A stretch of 64,000 nucleotides of DNA from Paenibacillus sacheonensis (GTDB lineage: Bacteria; Bacillota; Bacilli; Paenibacillales; Paenibacillaceae): contig NZ_JAAAMU010000002.1 of the NCBI RefSeq assembly GCF_009909195.1, positions 124,001 through 188,000 of the forward strand. The letters are read 5' to 3'. Shown in pieces: positions 52,880-62,081 of the stretch (position 1 is its first letter; the number at the start of each line of letters is the position of its first letter). The notes below the pieces were generated by a model. That model was given only the letters and a program-made list of their open reading frames with translations, ran no database searches and was not told the DNA's origin. Made by a program: the position numbers and the translations under genes.

Positions 52880-55186
52880 ATGGCCATCGAAATTAACAAA
52901 GAAGTGAGCACGGGCACGGTCGAGCAGCGGATGGTATACGAATCGGGCAACGAAATGGCGGCCTACGCCGCGCATCAAATCAACTATCACGTCATGGGCT
53001 ATTTTCCGATATCGCCGTCTACGGAGGTCGCGCAATTCCTCGATCTCATGAAAGCGAACGGCCAGCACGACATCAAGCTGATTCCCGCTGACGGGGAGCA
53101 TGGCTCCGCGGGCATCTGTTACGGAGCTTCCGCCGCCGGCGGCCGCGTATTCAACGCGACGAGCTCGAACGGTTATCTCTATATGCTGGAGCAAATGCCG
53201 GTCCAATCGGGCACGCGTTTCCCGATGGTCATGAATTTGGTCTGCCGCTCCGTATCGGGTCCGCTCGATATTCACGGCGACCATTCCGACTTGTATTTCG
53301 CCCTGAATACGGGATGGCCGATTCTCATGTGCCGCGATCCGCAGGCGGTGTACGACATGAACATTATCGCGCTGAAGCTCGCGGAGGACCCGGAGGTCCG
53401 GCTGCCGGTGCTTGTCGCTTCCGACGGGTACTTCACGTCCCATCAGAAACGCCGCGTGCAGACGTTCGCCCACCGGGCCGACGTGCATGCGTTCGTCGGC
53501 GAGCATTCGCCGGAAGGGTTCAAGCATGTGCTGGACCGCAACAATCCGATTACAGTCGGGCCGTACATGAACGAGCCCGATTACATTAATAACTGTTATC
53601 AGCAGTCGGTGGCAATGTACAATGCATCGGAAGTGTTCGACCGCATCCGCCAGGAGTACGCCGCATTGACGGGAAGGGACTACCAGATTCTCGACCAATA
53701 CCGGATGGACGACGCGGAGGTTGCCGTGTTCCTGATGAACTCGGCATCCGAGATCATCAAGGACGTCGTCGACCAGCTGCGCGCCAAGGGCATCAAGGCC
53801 GGCTCCGTTGCGCCGAATATGATTCGTCCGTTTCCGGCCAAGCAAATTGCCGAAGCGCTTCGCAGCGTTAAAGCCGTCACGGTCGGGGATCGCGCCGATT
53901 CCTACGGCGGTCACGGCGGCAATATGACGAACGAGATCAAGGCGGCGCTGTTTACGCACGGCGTCAAGGATACGCTCGTCATCAGCCGGATTTACGGGCT
54001 CGGCGGCAAAGACTTCTACGCCGAGGACGGCCATCACTTGTTCGAACTGGCGATCGAGGCGGCGAGCACGGGCAAGGTCGACGTGCCGTTCGACTATTGG
54101 GGCCATTCGCCGGGCGACCCCGACAAAGCGCCGAAGCGCGTGCTGGAACCGCTGAAGTACGAGGATCTCAAGACGGGGCTCATTACCGTTGACCGCGATG
54201 AGGTTAGCGGCAAGCTGAAGGTGAAGGTGCCTCCGGTACGGCAGCTGACGAAGAAACCGAAGCGGCTGGCTCCGGGACACGGAGCATGTCCGGGCTGCGG
54301 TATTTTCTCCGGGCTGGAGCTGTTCTTCAAGGGCATCGAGGGAGACATCGTGGCCTTGTACCAAACCGGCTGCGCGATGGTCGTGACGACGGGCTTCCCG
54401 TATTCCTCGCATAAAGCGACGTACATTCACAATCTGTTCCAGAACGGAGCGGCCACGCTTTCGGGCGTCGTTGAAATGTTCTGGGAACGCAAGCGCCGCG
54501 GCGAGCTGGATCAATACGGCTTGAAGGACGACTTCACGTTCGTCATGATCACGGGCGACGGCGGCATGGATATCGGCATGGGGCCGGCAATCGGCAGCGC
54601 GCTGCGCAACCACAAGATGATCATTCTCGAGTACGATAACGAAGGTTACATGAACACGGGCGCGCAGCTGTCGTACTCGACGCCGCTCGGCCACCGTACC
54701 TCGACGTCGAACGTCGGGAAGCATCAAGGCGGCAAGCTCTTCCATCATAAGGATACCGCGCAAATCATGGCGGCCACGAACATTCCGTACGTCTTCACCG
54801 GATCGGAATCGCTGCCGCAGGATTTGCTGCGCAAGGCCGCGAAAGCGCAGTATTACGCGCAAAACGTCGGGCTGGTTTACGGCAAGATTCTTATTACCTG
54901 TCCGCTCAACTGGCTGTCCGAGGAGAAAATCGGCCAGACGCTGATCGACGAAGCCGTCAACAGCTGCTTCTTCCCGCTCTACGACGTGGAGGAAGGCATA
55001 ACGACGATTACGTACAATCCGGAAGAGAAGGGCAAGCGGATACCGCTCGGCGACTGGCTCAAAAACATGGGCAAGACGAAGCATATGACGCGACCGGAGT
55101 ATGCCGATGCGCTCAAAAGCTTCGAGGACGAAGTCGATCGGCGCTGGCAGCGTCTCAAGGCGAAGCACGAAAACATGTATCTGTAA
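52880..55186 (+). CDS. 2-oxoacid:ferredoxin oxidoreductase, alpha-beta fusion subunit
   Basis: 768 residues. The N-terminal half (about 25-420) is the alpha, pyrimidine-binding domain (ISPSTEVAQFLD, PADGEHGSAGICYGASAAGG). The C-terminal half is the beta domain with CPGC (C470, C473), GDGGMDIGMG (TPP/Mg, G559-D560-G561) and YDNEGYMNTGAQLS, typical of pyruvate-type enzymes. It decarboxylates a 2-oxoacid (pyruvate most likely, 2-ketoisovalerate or 2-oxoglutarate possible) to acyl-CoA with ferredoxin reduction. It is 42 bp after the gamma-delta gene. Confidence 0.9.
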   Translation: MAIEINKEVSTGTVEQRMVYESGNEMAAYAAHQINYHVMGYFPISPSTEVAQFLDLMKANGQHDIKLIPADGEHGSAGICYGASAAGGRVFNATSSNGYLYMLEQMPVQSGTRFPMVMNLVCRSVSGPLDIHGDHSDLYFALNTGWPILMCRDPQAVYDMNIIALKLAEDPEVRLPVLVASDGYFTSHQKRRVQTFAHRADVHAFVGEHSPEGFKHVLDRNNPITVGPYMNEPDYINNCYQQSVAMYNASEVFDRIRQEYAALTGRDYQILDQYRMDDAEVAVFLMNSASEIIKDVVDQLRAKGIKAGSVAPNMIRPFPAKQIAEALRSVKAVTVGDRADSYGGHGGNMTNEIKAALFTHGVKDTLVISRIYGLGGKDFYAEDGHHLFELAIEAASTGKVDVPFDYWGHSPGDPDKAPKRVLEPLKYEDLKTGLITVDRDEVSGKLKVKVPPVRQLTKKPKRLAPGHGACPGCGIFSGLELFFKGIEGDIVALYQTGCAMVVTTGFPYSSHKATYIHNLFQNGAATLSGVVEMFWERKRRGELDQYGLKDDFTFVMITGDGGMDIGMGPAIGSALRNHKMIILEYDNEGYMNTGAQLSYSTPLGHRTSTSNVGKHQGGKLFHHKDTAQIMAATNIPYVFTGSESLPQDLLRKAAKAQYYAQNVGLVYGKILITCPLNWLSEEKIGQTLIDEAVNSCFFPLYDVEEGITTITYNPEEKGKRIPLGDWLKNMGKTKHMTRPEYADALKSFEDEVDRRWQRLKAKHENMYL

Positions 55187-55307
55187 TTCGTTTTCTTCGT
55201 ATTCTCTGTCCTCAAACAAAGGCGCGGCGTCGAAAGTGCCGGGTCTTTGTTTGCTTTCGGCAGGTAGCGGAGGATCCTGACGATTCTGGCTGAAAGGGGC
55301 ATGATGG

Positions 55308-55595
55308 ATGCCGATCGTATTGCGTCACCGCGATTCCGGGGAAATCGCGTGCGGCACGCTGAAGAACGTCTATGATTTTGCATATTATGGCGCGCTGTGG
55401 TGGGAGGATAACGAGACGGCGGAGCGGCAGGCGAGCGAGTCGCTGGCGCTTGCCGGCTACGAGAACGACGGCGGCTGGGACCTGCTCGAGGTCAAGGAAG
55501 AGCGGCTGAAGCTGTTCAACGTTAAGCTGAACAACGATGGCAGGCGCAGGCTGCAGCTGCGGCCGGACGGCATGATCGCCGTCGTCAAAGGCTAG
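55308..55595 (+). CDS. Hypothetical protein, 95 residues
   Basis: A small soluble protein from ATG 55308, with AAAGGGG upstream. It starts MPIVLRHRDSGEIACGTLKN, is rich in Glu/Leu and ends with a beta hairpin (RLQLRPDGMIAVVKG). No known motif. It lies 29 bp before another hypothetical gene and about 120 bp after the oxidoreductase operon, with no clear terminator between. Function unknown. Confidence 0.65.
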   Translation: MPIVLRHRDSGEIACGTLKNVYDFAYYGALWWEDNETAERQASESLALAGYENDGGWDLLEVKEERLKLFNVKLNNDGRRRLQLRPDGMIAVVKG

Positions 55596-55624
55596 ATCTC
55601 GATGCGCGGGAGGGGCAAGCTCAA

Positions 55625-56155
55625 ATGAATGAGACAAGCGTGGACAATTATTTCGCCCAGTTGAAGGAGCTGCGGACCGGCAGCGATCTGGAAGCGTTCG
55701 GCGAGTCAATGCGGCAAGCGGGATTCACGCCGATGCGGAAGTTTCTGGACGAATTCCGGGTCTATCTCCGCGCATACGAGGACGCGGAGTGCGGCGCGGC
55801 CGCGGAGCTGCTGCGCCGAGCGATGAAGGCCGTGCCGGAGCCCGGGCGCATGAGTCCGTCCTGGACGTACATATGGCGCGAGTATGACGGCATTGTTCGC
55901 ACCAAAGCCCAGATCTTCCGGGATATTCCGGCATCGAGCCGGGATGGGGAGTGGCAGGTGCTGCTGGACAATCCGTTCTCCAATCAGAATATCGCCGTAT
56001 ATCCGGGTTTGACGTTTATCGAGGCGGCTTATATGTTCGCGTATTTCCGCACGGAGCTCGCGAACAACGAATATATTCGCCTGCAGAAAATCGCGACCGT
56101 CATCACGGTCTCGGGCGCCGATTCGGATGGCCTGCAGCCGATTGCGAGTCTCTGA
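55625..56155 (+). CDS. Hypothetical protein, 176 residues
   Basis: A soluble, mainly helical protein from ATG 55625. Notable stretches are QAGFTPMRKFLDEFRVYLRA near the middle of the first half, YIWREYDGIV and YPGLTFIEAAYMFAYFRTEL. No signal peptide, membrane span or catalytic motif is visible. Gene order suggests it is co-transcribed with the 95-residue gene. I recall similar uncharacterised proteins in Paenibacillus but no function. Confidence 0.72.
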   Translation: MNETSVDNYFAQLKELRTGSDLEAFGESMRQAGFTPMRKFLDEFRVYLRAYEDAECGAAAELLRRAMKAVPEPGRMSPSWTYIWREYDGIVRTKAQIFRDIPASSRDGEWQVLLDNPFSNQNIAVYPGLTFIEAAYMFAYFRTELANNEYIRLQKIATVITVSGADSDGLQPIASL

Positions 56156-56168
56156 TTCGGTCCGTAAT

Positions 56169-56219
56169 AAAAGGCTTTGATCCCGTGCAGTCGATTGGCT
56201 GCCGGAATCAAAGCCTTTT
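56169..56219. terminator. Bidirectional terminator
   Basis: AAAAGGCTTTGAT (56169-56181) pairs exactly with ATCAAAGCCTTTT (56207-56219); loop includes GCAGTC/GGCTGC. It separates convergent genes. Confidence 0.9.
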
Positions 56220-56241
56220 ATGCTGCCGCCATTCGCGCGGT

Positions 56242-57249
56242 TTAGCTGCCGGCGCGGATGATGCCGTTTTGTATCAAGTGCGCGGCGATTTTGCGGCCAT
56301 GGAAGCGACCGGATTCGATGAAGATCTCGTTCGCCTGGTGCCTCGAGGCGACGACGCCGGCCAAGTAGACGCCCGGCACGTTGCTTTCCATCGTCTCGTC
56401 GTTAAAGGTCGGGTAGCCTTCGTCTTCCATGGAGACGCCGGTTGCGTTCAGAAATGCCCGATCGGGATGGAAGCCCGTTAGCGCGAGCACGAAATCGTTC
56501 GCTAGCTCCTCGCGGTCGCCTGCATGCTCGATCGTTACGGTTCGAGGCCCGATCGCAACGACGCGCGAAGCGAAACGAATGCCGATGCGCCCTTTGCCGA
56601 CAAGCCCTTCGAAGATCGGACGCACCCATGGCTTAATGCTGGGCGAGTATGTCTCGCCTCGATAAACGACGGTCACGCTGGCGCCGACGCGTTCCAGCTC
56701 CAGCGCCGCGTCGATCGCGGAATTGCTGCCGCCGATGATCGCGACGTTCATGCCCGTGTAGGGATGGGCTTCGCGGAAGAAATGGGTGACCTTGTCCATG
56801 TCTTCGCCGGGAATGCCGAGCACGTTCGGATGATCGAAATAACCCGTCGCGACGATAACCGCCTGAGCGCGATACTGCCGTGCTTCCCCGTAACGATCGG
56901 AGCTGCGGAGCACAAATCCGCCTTCCGCCTGCGGTTCGACGGCGGATACGCTCTCGTAGGCGTGAATGCGAACGTTCCGCCGAAGCGCGACCGTGCGGTA
57001 ATAGTTGAGCGCTTCCAGCCGCGAAGGCTTCTCGCTCGCTGTCGTGAACGGGATATCCGCGATTTCCAGGTTGGCCGGCGTGCTGAAGAAGTGCATGTAC
57101 GTCGGATATTGGGAGATGGAATGGACGACGTTTCGTTTCTCGATGATGAGCGGCGCGAACCCGGCTGCCTGCAATTCTATGGCGGCGGCGAGTCCGCACG
57201 GGCCGGCACCGATAATAATTATTTGTTCGTCTGGCATAAACATAATCAT
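56242..57249 (-). CDS. ypdA: Bacillithiol disulfide reductase YpdA (Bdr)
   Basis: 335 residues from ATG 57249 (GGAG six bases upstream). FAD motif IIGAGPCGLAAAIEL, NAD(P)H motif IIGGSNSAIDAALEL, and FSTPANLEIADIPFTT near the N-terminus are family features. It lacks the CxxC of thioredoxin reductase, as YpdA does, and has a single conserved Cys in GPCG. YpdA reduces oxidised bacillithiol with NADPH in Firmicutes, so the organism probably makes bacillithiol. ATVIV-type strands complete the fold. Confidence 0.9.
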   Translation of the reverse strand: MIMFMPDEQIIIIGAGPCGLAAAIELQAAGFAPLIIEKRNVVHSISQYPTYMHFFSTPANLEIADIPFTTASEKPSRLEALNYYRTVALRRNVRIHAYESVSAVEPQAEGGFVLRSSDRYGEARQYRAQAVIVATGYFDHPNVLGIPGEDMDKVTHFFREAHPYTGMNVAIIGGSNSAIDAALELERVGASVTVVYRGETYSPSIKPWVRPIFEGLVGKGRIGIRFASRVVAIGPRTVTIEHAGDREELANDFVLALTGFHPDRAFLNATGVSMEDEGYPTFNDETMESNVPGVYLAGVVASRHQANEIFIESGRFHGRKIAAHLIQNGIIRAGS

Positions 57250-57538
57250 GATCAACTCCAATGCGCATAGGAAGGCTGAACAGCAATACTAGTTATTCTA
57301 TCATAATCGCGCGCATGACGCGCGTTCGGAAGGCGGGAACGAAGGTGGGGAGATCTCGCAGCGAGCGGGGCTTCGGGAAGGCACTGAAGCCGTTCCGACC
57401 AAGTCGCTACGTTAGCGGCAACCGCCGTTCCGAAAGCATCCGGTGGATGCCTGCCTTGCGGAATCGAGCATTTGGCTCTGTGTCGCAGGAACAATATGTT
57501 GTATAATAAGCTCACACTGCTTTGAAGGGGGAGATAGA
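57250..57538. other. Intergenic region between ypdA and the 177-residue gene
   Basis: About 290 bp without a supported gene. It has GCGCGC and CATCCGGTGGATG palindromes, a region with CGCTACGTTAGCGG (about 57401-57414), and TATAAT at 57502-57507 with no matched -35 at normal spacing. A promoter for the downstream gene probably lies near that -10. Confidence 0.4.
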
Positions 57539-58072
57539 ATGCGACGGCGATTCGTTATTGAAGCCGTAATGGTTGCTACCTATGGTCAATTGCTCGTGCC
57601 AAGCCGGCCGGTCGATTTTGTCTTGCCATATTCGACGATCATGGAGCTTTACGATATGAAAGATGGTTCGGAACCCGTCATGGACGATCCGGAGGACGAT
57701 AAGCACGTGAAAGGCAAGATCCAAGAACTGATCGCGTTCTTCGAGGATCCGTTCAACCGCAAGAAAATCGAGCGCTCGCTGCAGATGCCTTGGCGCGAAA
57801 GCTCGCCGCTGCTGCTTAACGACCTGGTCCAATTCACGGTCGTGTACGCGGTGGACAATGCGCAATACGGCGAATATTTCGACCCGATCGAGACGGAGCT
57901 CCTGCTGACGTCCATGAAGCTTAGCGTGCCGCTTCTGTCGGACCAATTCGAATTCCAGGATAAGCTGCTGGAAGCCGAAGTTCCCGTTCAAGTGTACGAT
58001 ATCGAAGATTACGAATTCGCGGTCGAGCAAGGCATAACGGCCTCCGATTTCGAATCGATGCGCGATCTGTAA
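57539..58072 (+). CDS. Uncharacterised protein, 177 residues
   Basis: Starts at ATG 57539 after AAGGGGGAG. It opens MRRRFVIEAVMVATYGQLL and contains VDFVLPYSTIMELYDM, FFEDPFNRKKIERSLQ and VYDIEDYEFAVEQG. It is acidic, without membrane spans or known catalytic motifs. I recall similar proteins labelled ADP-heptose synthase in Paenibacillus, which I regard as an error because no nucleotide-binding motif is visible. It probably is a soluble regulatory or adaptor protein, but that is a guess. Confidence 0.7.
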   Translation: MRRRFVIEAVMVATYGQLLVPSRPVDFVLPYSTIMELYDMKDGSEPVMDDPEDDKHVKGKIQELIAFFEDPFNRKKIERSLQMPWRESSPLLLNDLVQFTVVYAVDNAQYGEYFDPIETELLLTSMKLSVPLLSDQFEFQDKLLEAEVPVQVYDIEDYEFAVEQGITASDFESMRDL

Positions 58073-58220
58073 GCCTTGGGCGCGGCCAGCGCCGCGGCTA
58101 CGGTCAGCGATTATGCTGCCTTTATGAAATAATTAATTTCGGCGGAGCCTCTTGCGCGCTGCTGGAAGTGATGATAAGATTTGGATGTTCAGGCGAATAA
58201 TAACAATAAAAAGGAGGGCG

Positions 58221-58319
58221 ATGGATATGATTTTCTTCTTCGTGAATGACGCGCAGGCGCGGACGACCAAGCTGAATCCAGTCCATCGGCCCGACTTCTT
58301 ACGCATGAGACAGCTGTAG
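58221..58319 (+). CDS. Probable leader peptide, 32 residues
   Basis: ATG 58221 follows AAGGAGG (58211-58217) and the frame closes at TAG 58317-58319. The peptide begins MDMIFFFVNDAQARTTK and ends RPDFLRMRQL. An alternative ATG is at 58227. A terminator hairpin starts 25 bases after the stop and the ABC exporter begins 112 bases after it. The layout matches bmrB, the leader of the B. subtilis bmrCD drug exporter. Confidence 0.7.
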   Translation: MDMIFFFVNDAQARTTKLNPVHRPDFLRMRQL

Positions 58320-58343
58320 CCAGCTGCCCTATTACGTGCGCGT

Positions 58344-58383
58344 AAGGAGACTTTGAGCCATGAGGCTCGAGGTCTCCTTTTTT
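58344..58383 (+). terminator. Transcription attenuator before the ABC exporter
   Basis: AAGGAGAC (58344-58351) pairs with GTCTCCTT (58372-58379) and GAGCC (58355-58359) with GGCTC (58364-58368), followed by T-run to 58383. GCGTAAG (58340-58346) overlaps the 5' arm and is complementary to CTTACGC (58298-58304) inside the leader ORF, so a competing hairpin can form. Ribosome position would choose between them. Confidence 0.8.
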
Positions 58384-58430
58384 GTTGCCGTTCGCCGTGA
58401 CCCGTTTTTGATAAAGGAGGAATACAGGCC

Positions 58431-60179
58431 ATGAACATGATGCTTCGCTTGCTGAAGTATTTGCGGCCCAGTCGGAAATGGGTCGTCATCTCGGTGCTGC
58501 TGCTGGTTTTCGGCACGATCGTCGACCTGACGGCGCCTTGGCTGCTCAAAGAAGTGTTCGATAAGGGGATCGCCGACAAAAACGTAAAAATGGTTTTGGG
58601 CTTTACGCTTGCGCTGGCGGGCATCCAGGTGGCAAAAAGCATCGCGATGTTCGTGCAGGGCCGCTCGCAGGAGCTTGTCGGCCAGAACGTCATCTTCAAA
58701 CTGCGCGAGGAGATGTACGCGCATTTGCAGCGGCTCTCCTTCAGCTATTACGACAAAGCGCAGACCGGGCAGCTCATGTCGCGGATGACCGGGGACATCG
58801 AGTCCGTGAAGAACTTCATCGGCTTCGGCGCGATGGCGATGTTTACGGGCGCCTTGACGTTCGTCGGCACGATCGGATTCATGCTGTTCATGAATTGGCA
58901 GGTCACCCTGCTCAGCATGGCGACCATTCCGCTGCTGATGTATGCCGTGTTCCGATTCAATAAGAAGGTCGGCCCGGCATGGGGGCAGGTCAGGGAACAG
59001 ATGGGCAAGTTAACGACGACGCTTCAGGAGAATATATCGGGCATTCGGGTCGTCAAGGCATTTGCGCGCGAGACGGTGGAGCAGCGCAAATTCGAAGCGC
59101 GCAACGAGGATAACTTCGCGACCAACATGGATCGGGCGAAGATGGAAGCGGCCGCCTTCCCGCTGATGAACTTCTACGGCGGCATCGTGTTCGTGACGAT
59201 GGTCTGGTTCGGCGCGTTGTACGTCGCGAACGACAAGATGTCTTTCGGCACGTTCATGGCTTTCCAGTGGTACACATGGGGCATTATCTGGCCGCTGAAC
59301 ATGCTCGGCTGGCAGATCAACATCATGCAGCAAGCGATGAAGGCGGCGCCCCGCGTATTCGAAGTGCTGGATACGCCGGTCGATATCGCAGCGGATGCGG
59401 GCGGCAGCCGGGACGTGAAGCGAATCGAGGGCAACGTGGAGTTCAACGACGTGGCATTCCATTTCGCCGATCAAGATCCGGATAAGGAAGCCGGCGTGCT
59501 CGAAGATATCTCGCTGAGCGTGCGGCAAGGGGAAGTGATCGCCGTGCTCGGCGCCACCGGCTCCGGCAAAAGCAGCTTGATCGCGCTCATGTCGCGTTTC
59601 TACGACGTCAGCCGCGGCGCGCTCCTGATCGACGGCGTCGACGTCAAGGATTACGAGCTCGAAGGACTGCGGAGGAAGATCGGCATCGTGCCGCAGGAGA
59701 CGTTCCTGTTCTCCGCGACGATTCGCGAGAATATCGCTTACGGCGTGCCCGAAGCGACGCAGGAGCAGATCGAATGGGCGGCAAGCAAGGCGCAGATCCA
59801 TTCGTTCATCGAAGGGATGCCGTTCGGTTATGACACGCTCATCGGCGAACGCGGGGTAGGGCTGTCCGGCGGACAGCGGCAGCGCGTCGCGCTGGCACGC
59901 GCGATCCTGATGGACCCGCCGATTCTCGTCTTGGACGAAGCGACGGCGAGCGTGGATACGGCAACGGAGTCCGCCATTCACGAGGAACTGCTTGAAGTCA
60001 TGAAGGGACGCACGACGTTCATCATCGCGCAGCGCTTGTCTTCCGTGAAGCGGGCCGACCGCATCGTCGTGCTGGATCGCGGACGGATCGTTCAGCAAGG
60101 GACGCACCGGGAACTGTTCGCGCAGGAAGGATTCTTCCGCAGCCTGTTCCAGATGCAGGAGGCTGCCGCTTCGCGGTAA
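58431..60179 (+). CDS. ABC exporter half-transporter 1
   Basis: 582 residues: six-helix membrane domain (about 1-310) and ATPase domain (about 335-575). Walker A GATGSGKSS (374-382), signature LSGGQRQR (478), Walker B LVLDEATAS (Glu503). The H-loop His is replaced by Gln (IIAQRLSSV, Q534). AAAGGAGG precedes ATG 58431. The next gene encodes the partner half. The pair resembles YknU/YknV or YheI/YheH (BmrC/BmrD) of B. subtilis, heterodimeric multidrug-type exporters. The Gln substitution suggests one weak ATP site. Confidence 0.92.
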   Translation: MNMMLRLLKYLRPSRKWVVISVLLLVFGTIVDLTAPWLLKEVFDKGIADKNVKMVLGFTLALAGIQVAKSIAMFVQGRSQELVGQNVIFKLREEMYAHLQRLSFSYYDKAQTGQLMSRMTGDIESVKNFIGFGAMAMFTGALTFVGTIGFMLFMNWQVTLLSMATIPLLMYAVFRFNKKVGPAWGQVREQMGKLTTTLQENISGIRVVKAFARETVEQRKFEARNEDNFATNMDRAKMEAAAFPLMNFYGGIVFVTMVWFGALYVANDKMSFGTFMAFQWYTWGIIWPLNMLGWQINIMQQAMKAAPRVFEVLDTPVDIAADAGGSRDVKRIEGNVEFNDVAFHFADQDPDKEAGVLEDISLSVRQGEVIAVLGATGSGKSSLIALMSRFYDVSRGALLIDGVDVKDYELEGLRRKIGIVPQETFLFSATIRENIAYGVPEATQEQIEWAASKAQIHSFIEGMPFGYDTLIGERGVGLSGGQRQRVALARAILMDPPILVLDEATASVDTATESAIHEELLEVMKGRTTFIIAQRLSSVKRADRIVVLDRGRIVQQGTHRELFAQEGFFRSLFQMQEAAASR

Positions 60180-60257
60180 GATCCAAGGCCGGCGGCGGAC
60201 GGATCGGGCCTACAGTACGACCGGTTCGCATATTCGGAGATTCAGGAGGGGATAGAC

Positions 60258-62066
60258 GTGAGTCAAGTGGAATGGGATTCCGGCGAAGAGATCGAAGAGA
60301 AGCCGTTTAACCGCGCGTATCTGAAGCGGCTCTTCCGCTATGTGCTTCCCTATCGCAAAGTATTAACGTTCGTCATTATGATCGTGCTTATCAATATGGC
60401 GCTCAGTCTGGCCGAACCGCTGCTTGTCAGATATATAATCGATAACGGCATCATGGATAAAGATTTTATGATCATCAACATCCTCGGCGCCATCCTGCTC
60501 GGCTCCAAAGCCATCGGCTGGCTGCTGGGTTACCTGCATACGAAGATGATCAATTTCACGGGGCAGCGCATCCTGTTCGACTTGCGCCAGCAGCTGTTCA
60601 ATCACTTGCAGAGCTTGTCGTTCCGGTTCTTCGACGGCAGGCCGGCGGGGAAGATCATGTCGCGGATTACGAACGACACGAACGCCATCGGCGAGCTCAT
60701 CAACGGCGGGTTGATCACGATGGTCATGGAATTCACGCATCTGGTCGGCATCATTGCGATCCTGTTATGGATGGACTGGAAGCTGGCGCTGCTGTCCTTC
60801 GTTACGCTGCCGCTTCTCTACATCATCGTGGGCTTGATGCAGCCGAAGATCGAAGGCTCCTGGTCGCATTCCCGCAAGACGATGTCGGCCATCAACGGCA
60901 ACTTGAACGAAACGATCCAAGGGATTCGCGTCATTCAAGCGTTCTCCCGGCAAAAGGAGAACAATCGACGCTTCGAACAGCTGAACACGCGTAACAAGAA
61001 TGCATTCATGCGCGCGATTACGCTGGAATCGATGGTGTGGCCTTCAGTCGAGATGATCGGGATGATCGGTACGTGCATCGTGCTGTGGTTCGGCGCGCGC
61101 GAAGTCATGAACGGGGAGCTGACGCTCGGTTTCATCATGGCTTTCATCAACTACCTGTGGCGTTTCTGGGGACCGCTCAGCGCGCTGTCCAAAGTCTACA
61201 GCCAGCTGTTGTCGGCGATGGCCTCGGCCGAACGGATCTTCGAGATTCTCGATACCGAACCGGAAGTGAAGGATCGCCGGGATGCCAAGCCGATGAAACA
61301 AATTCAAGGCGAAGTCGTCTTCGACAACGTATCCTTCCGGTATGCGGAAGATAAGCCGGACGTGCTGCGGAACGTGAATCTGCGTATCAAGCCGGGGCAG
61401 CGCGTCGCGCTCGTCGGCCCTACCGGCGCCGGCAAGAGCACGATCGTCAATTTGCTCATGCGGTTCTACGATGCGACGGACGGGCGGATCCTGATCGACG
61501 GCCAGGACGTGTCCTCCGTGAAGCTGGAGTCGCTGCGCAGGCAGATGGGCATCGTGCTGCAGGATTCGTTTATCTTCTCGGGCACGATCGAAGACAATCT
61601 TCGTTACGGCAACGAGGAAGCATCCGACGAAGCGCTTCGCCAGGCGGCGGAAAGCGTCCGCATCGATAAGTTCGCCTCGCAGTTCGCGGACGGCTTCCAG
61701 ACGCAGGTCGAGGAGCGCGGCTCCAAGCTGTCCGTCGGACAGCGCCAGCTGCTGGCCTTCGGCCGGGTGCTGCTGTCGGATCCGCGCATTCTCATTCTCG
61801 ACGAGGCGACGTCGAGCGTCGATACCGAGACGGAGCAGCATATCCAGGCCGCGCTTCAGACGGTGCTGGAGGGACGTACGGCCTTCATCATTGCGCACCG
61901 GCTGTCGACCATTCGGGATGCGGACGTCATTCTCGTCGTACAGGACGGCCGGATATCGGAGCAGGGCTCGCATGACGAACTCATCAAGCAGGGCGGTTTG
62001 TACAAGAAGCTGTATATGACCCAATTCGAGATGCAGCAGTCCCTTGCCATGCAGACGGGCGCCTAG
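60258..62066 (+). CDS. ABC exporter half-transporter 2
   Basis: 602 residues with a hydrophilic N-terminus, six-helix membrane domain (about 30-320) and ATPase. Walker A GPTGAGKST, signature LSVGQRQ (Gly replaced by Val), Walker B LILDEATSS (Glu516) and an intact H-loop (H547 in IIAHRLSTI). GGAGGGGAT precedes GTG 60258. Partner of the previous gene: one half keeps the canonical signature, the other keeps the H-loop His, the usual asymmetry of heterodimeric exporters. Confidence 0.92.
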   Translation: MSQVEWDSGEEIEEKPFNRAYLKRLFRYVLPYRKVLTFVIMIVLINMALSLAEPLLVRYIIDNGIMDKDFMIINILGAILLGSKAIGWLLGYLHTKMINFTGQRILFDLRQQLFNHLQSLSFRFFDGRPAGKIMSRITNDTNAIGELINGGLITMVMEFTHLVGIIAILLWMDWKLALLSFVTLPLLYIIVGLMQPKIEGSWSHSRKTMSAINGNLNETIQGIRVIQAFSRQKENNRRFEQLNTRNKNAFMRAITLESMVWPSVEMIGMIGTCIVLWFGAREVMNGELTLGFIMAFINYLWRFWGPLSALSKVYSQLLSAMASAERIFEILDTEPEVKDRRDAKPMKQIQGEVVFDNVSFRYAEDKPDVLRNVNLRIKPGQRVALVGPTGAGKSTIVNLLMRFYDATDGRILIDGQDVSSVKLESLRRQMGIVLQDSFIFSGTIEDNLRYGNEEASDEALRQAAESVRIDKFASQFADGFQTQVEERGSKLSVGQRQLLAFGRVLLSDPRILILDEATSSVDTETEQHIQAALQTVLEGRTAFIIAHRLSTIRDADVILVVQDGRISEQGSHDELIKQGGLYKKLYMTQFEMQQSLAMQTGA

Positions 62067-62081
62067 CGGGGCCCAAGCCGG

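Noticed and set aside
51905-55219. 1104-residue minus-strand open frame opposite the 2-oxoacid oxidoreductase genes
   Set aside because: High-GC antisense shadow of two well-supported genes; composition is rich in Arg, His and Ala and has no motifs.
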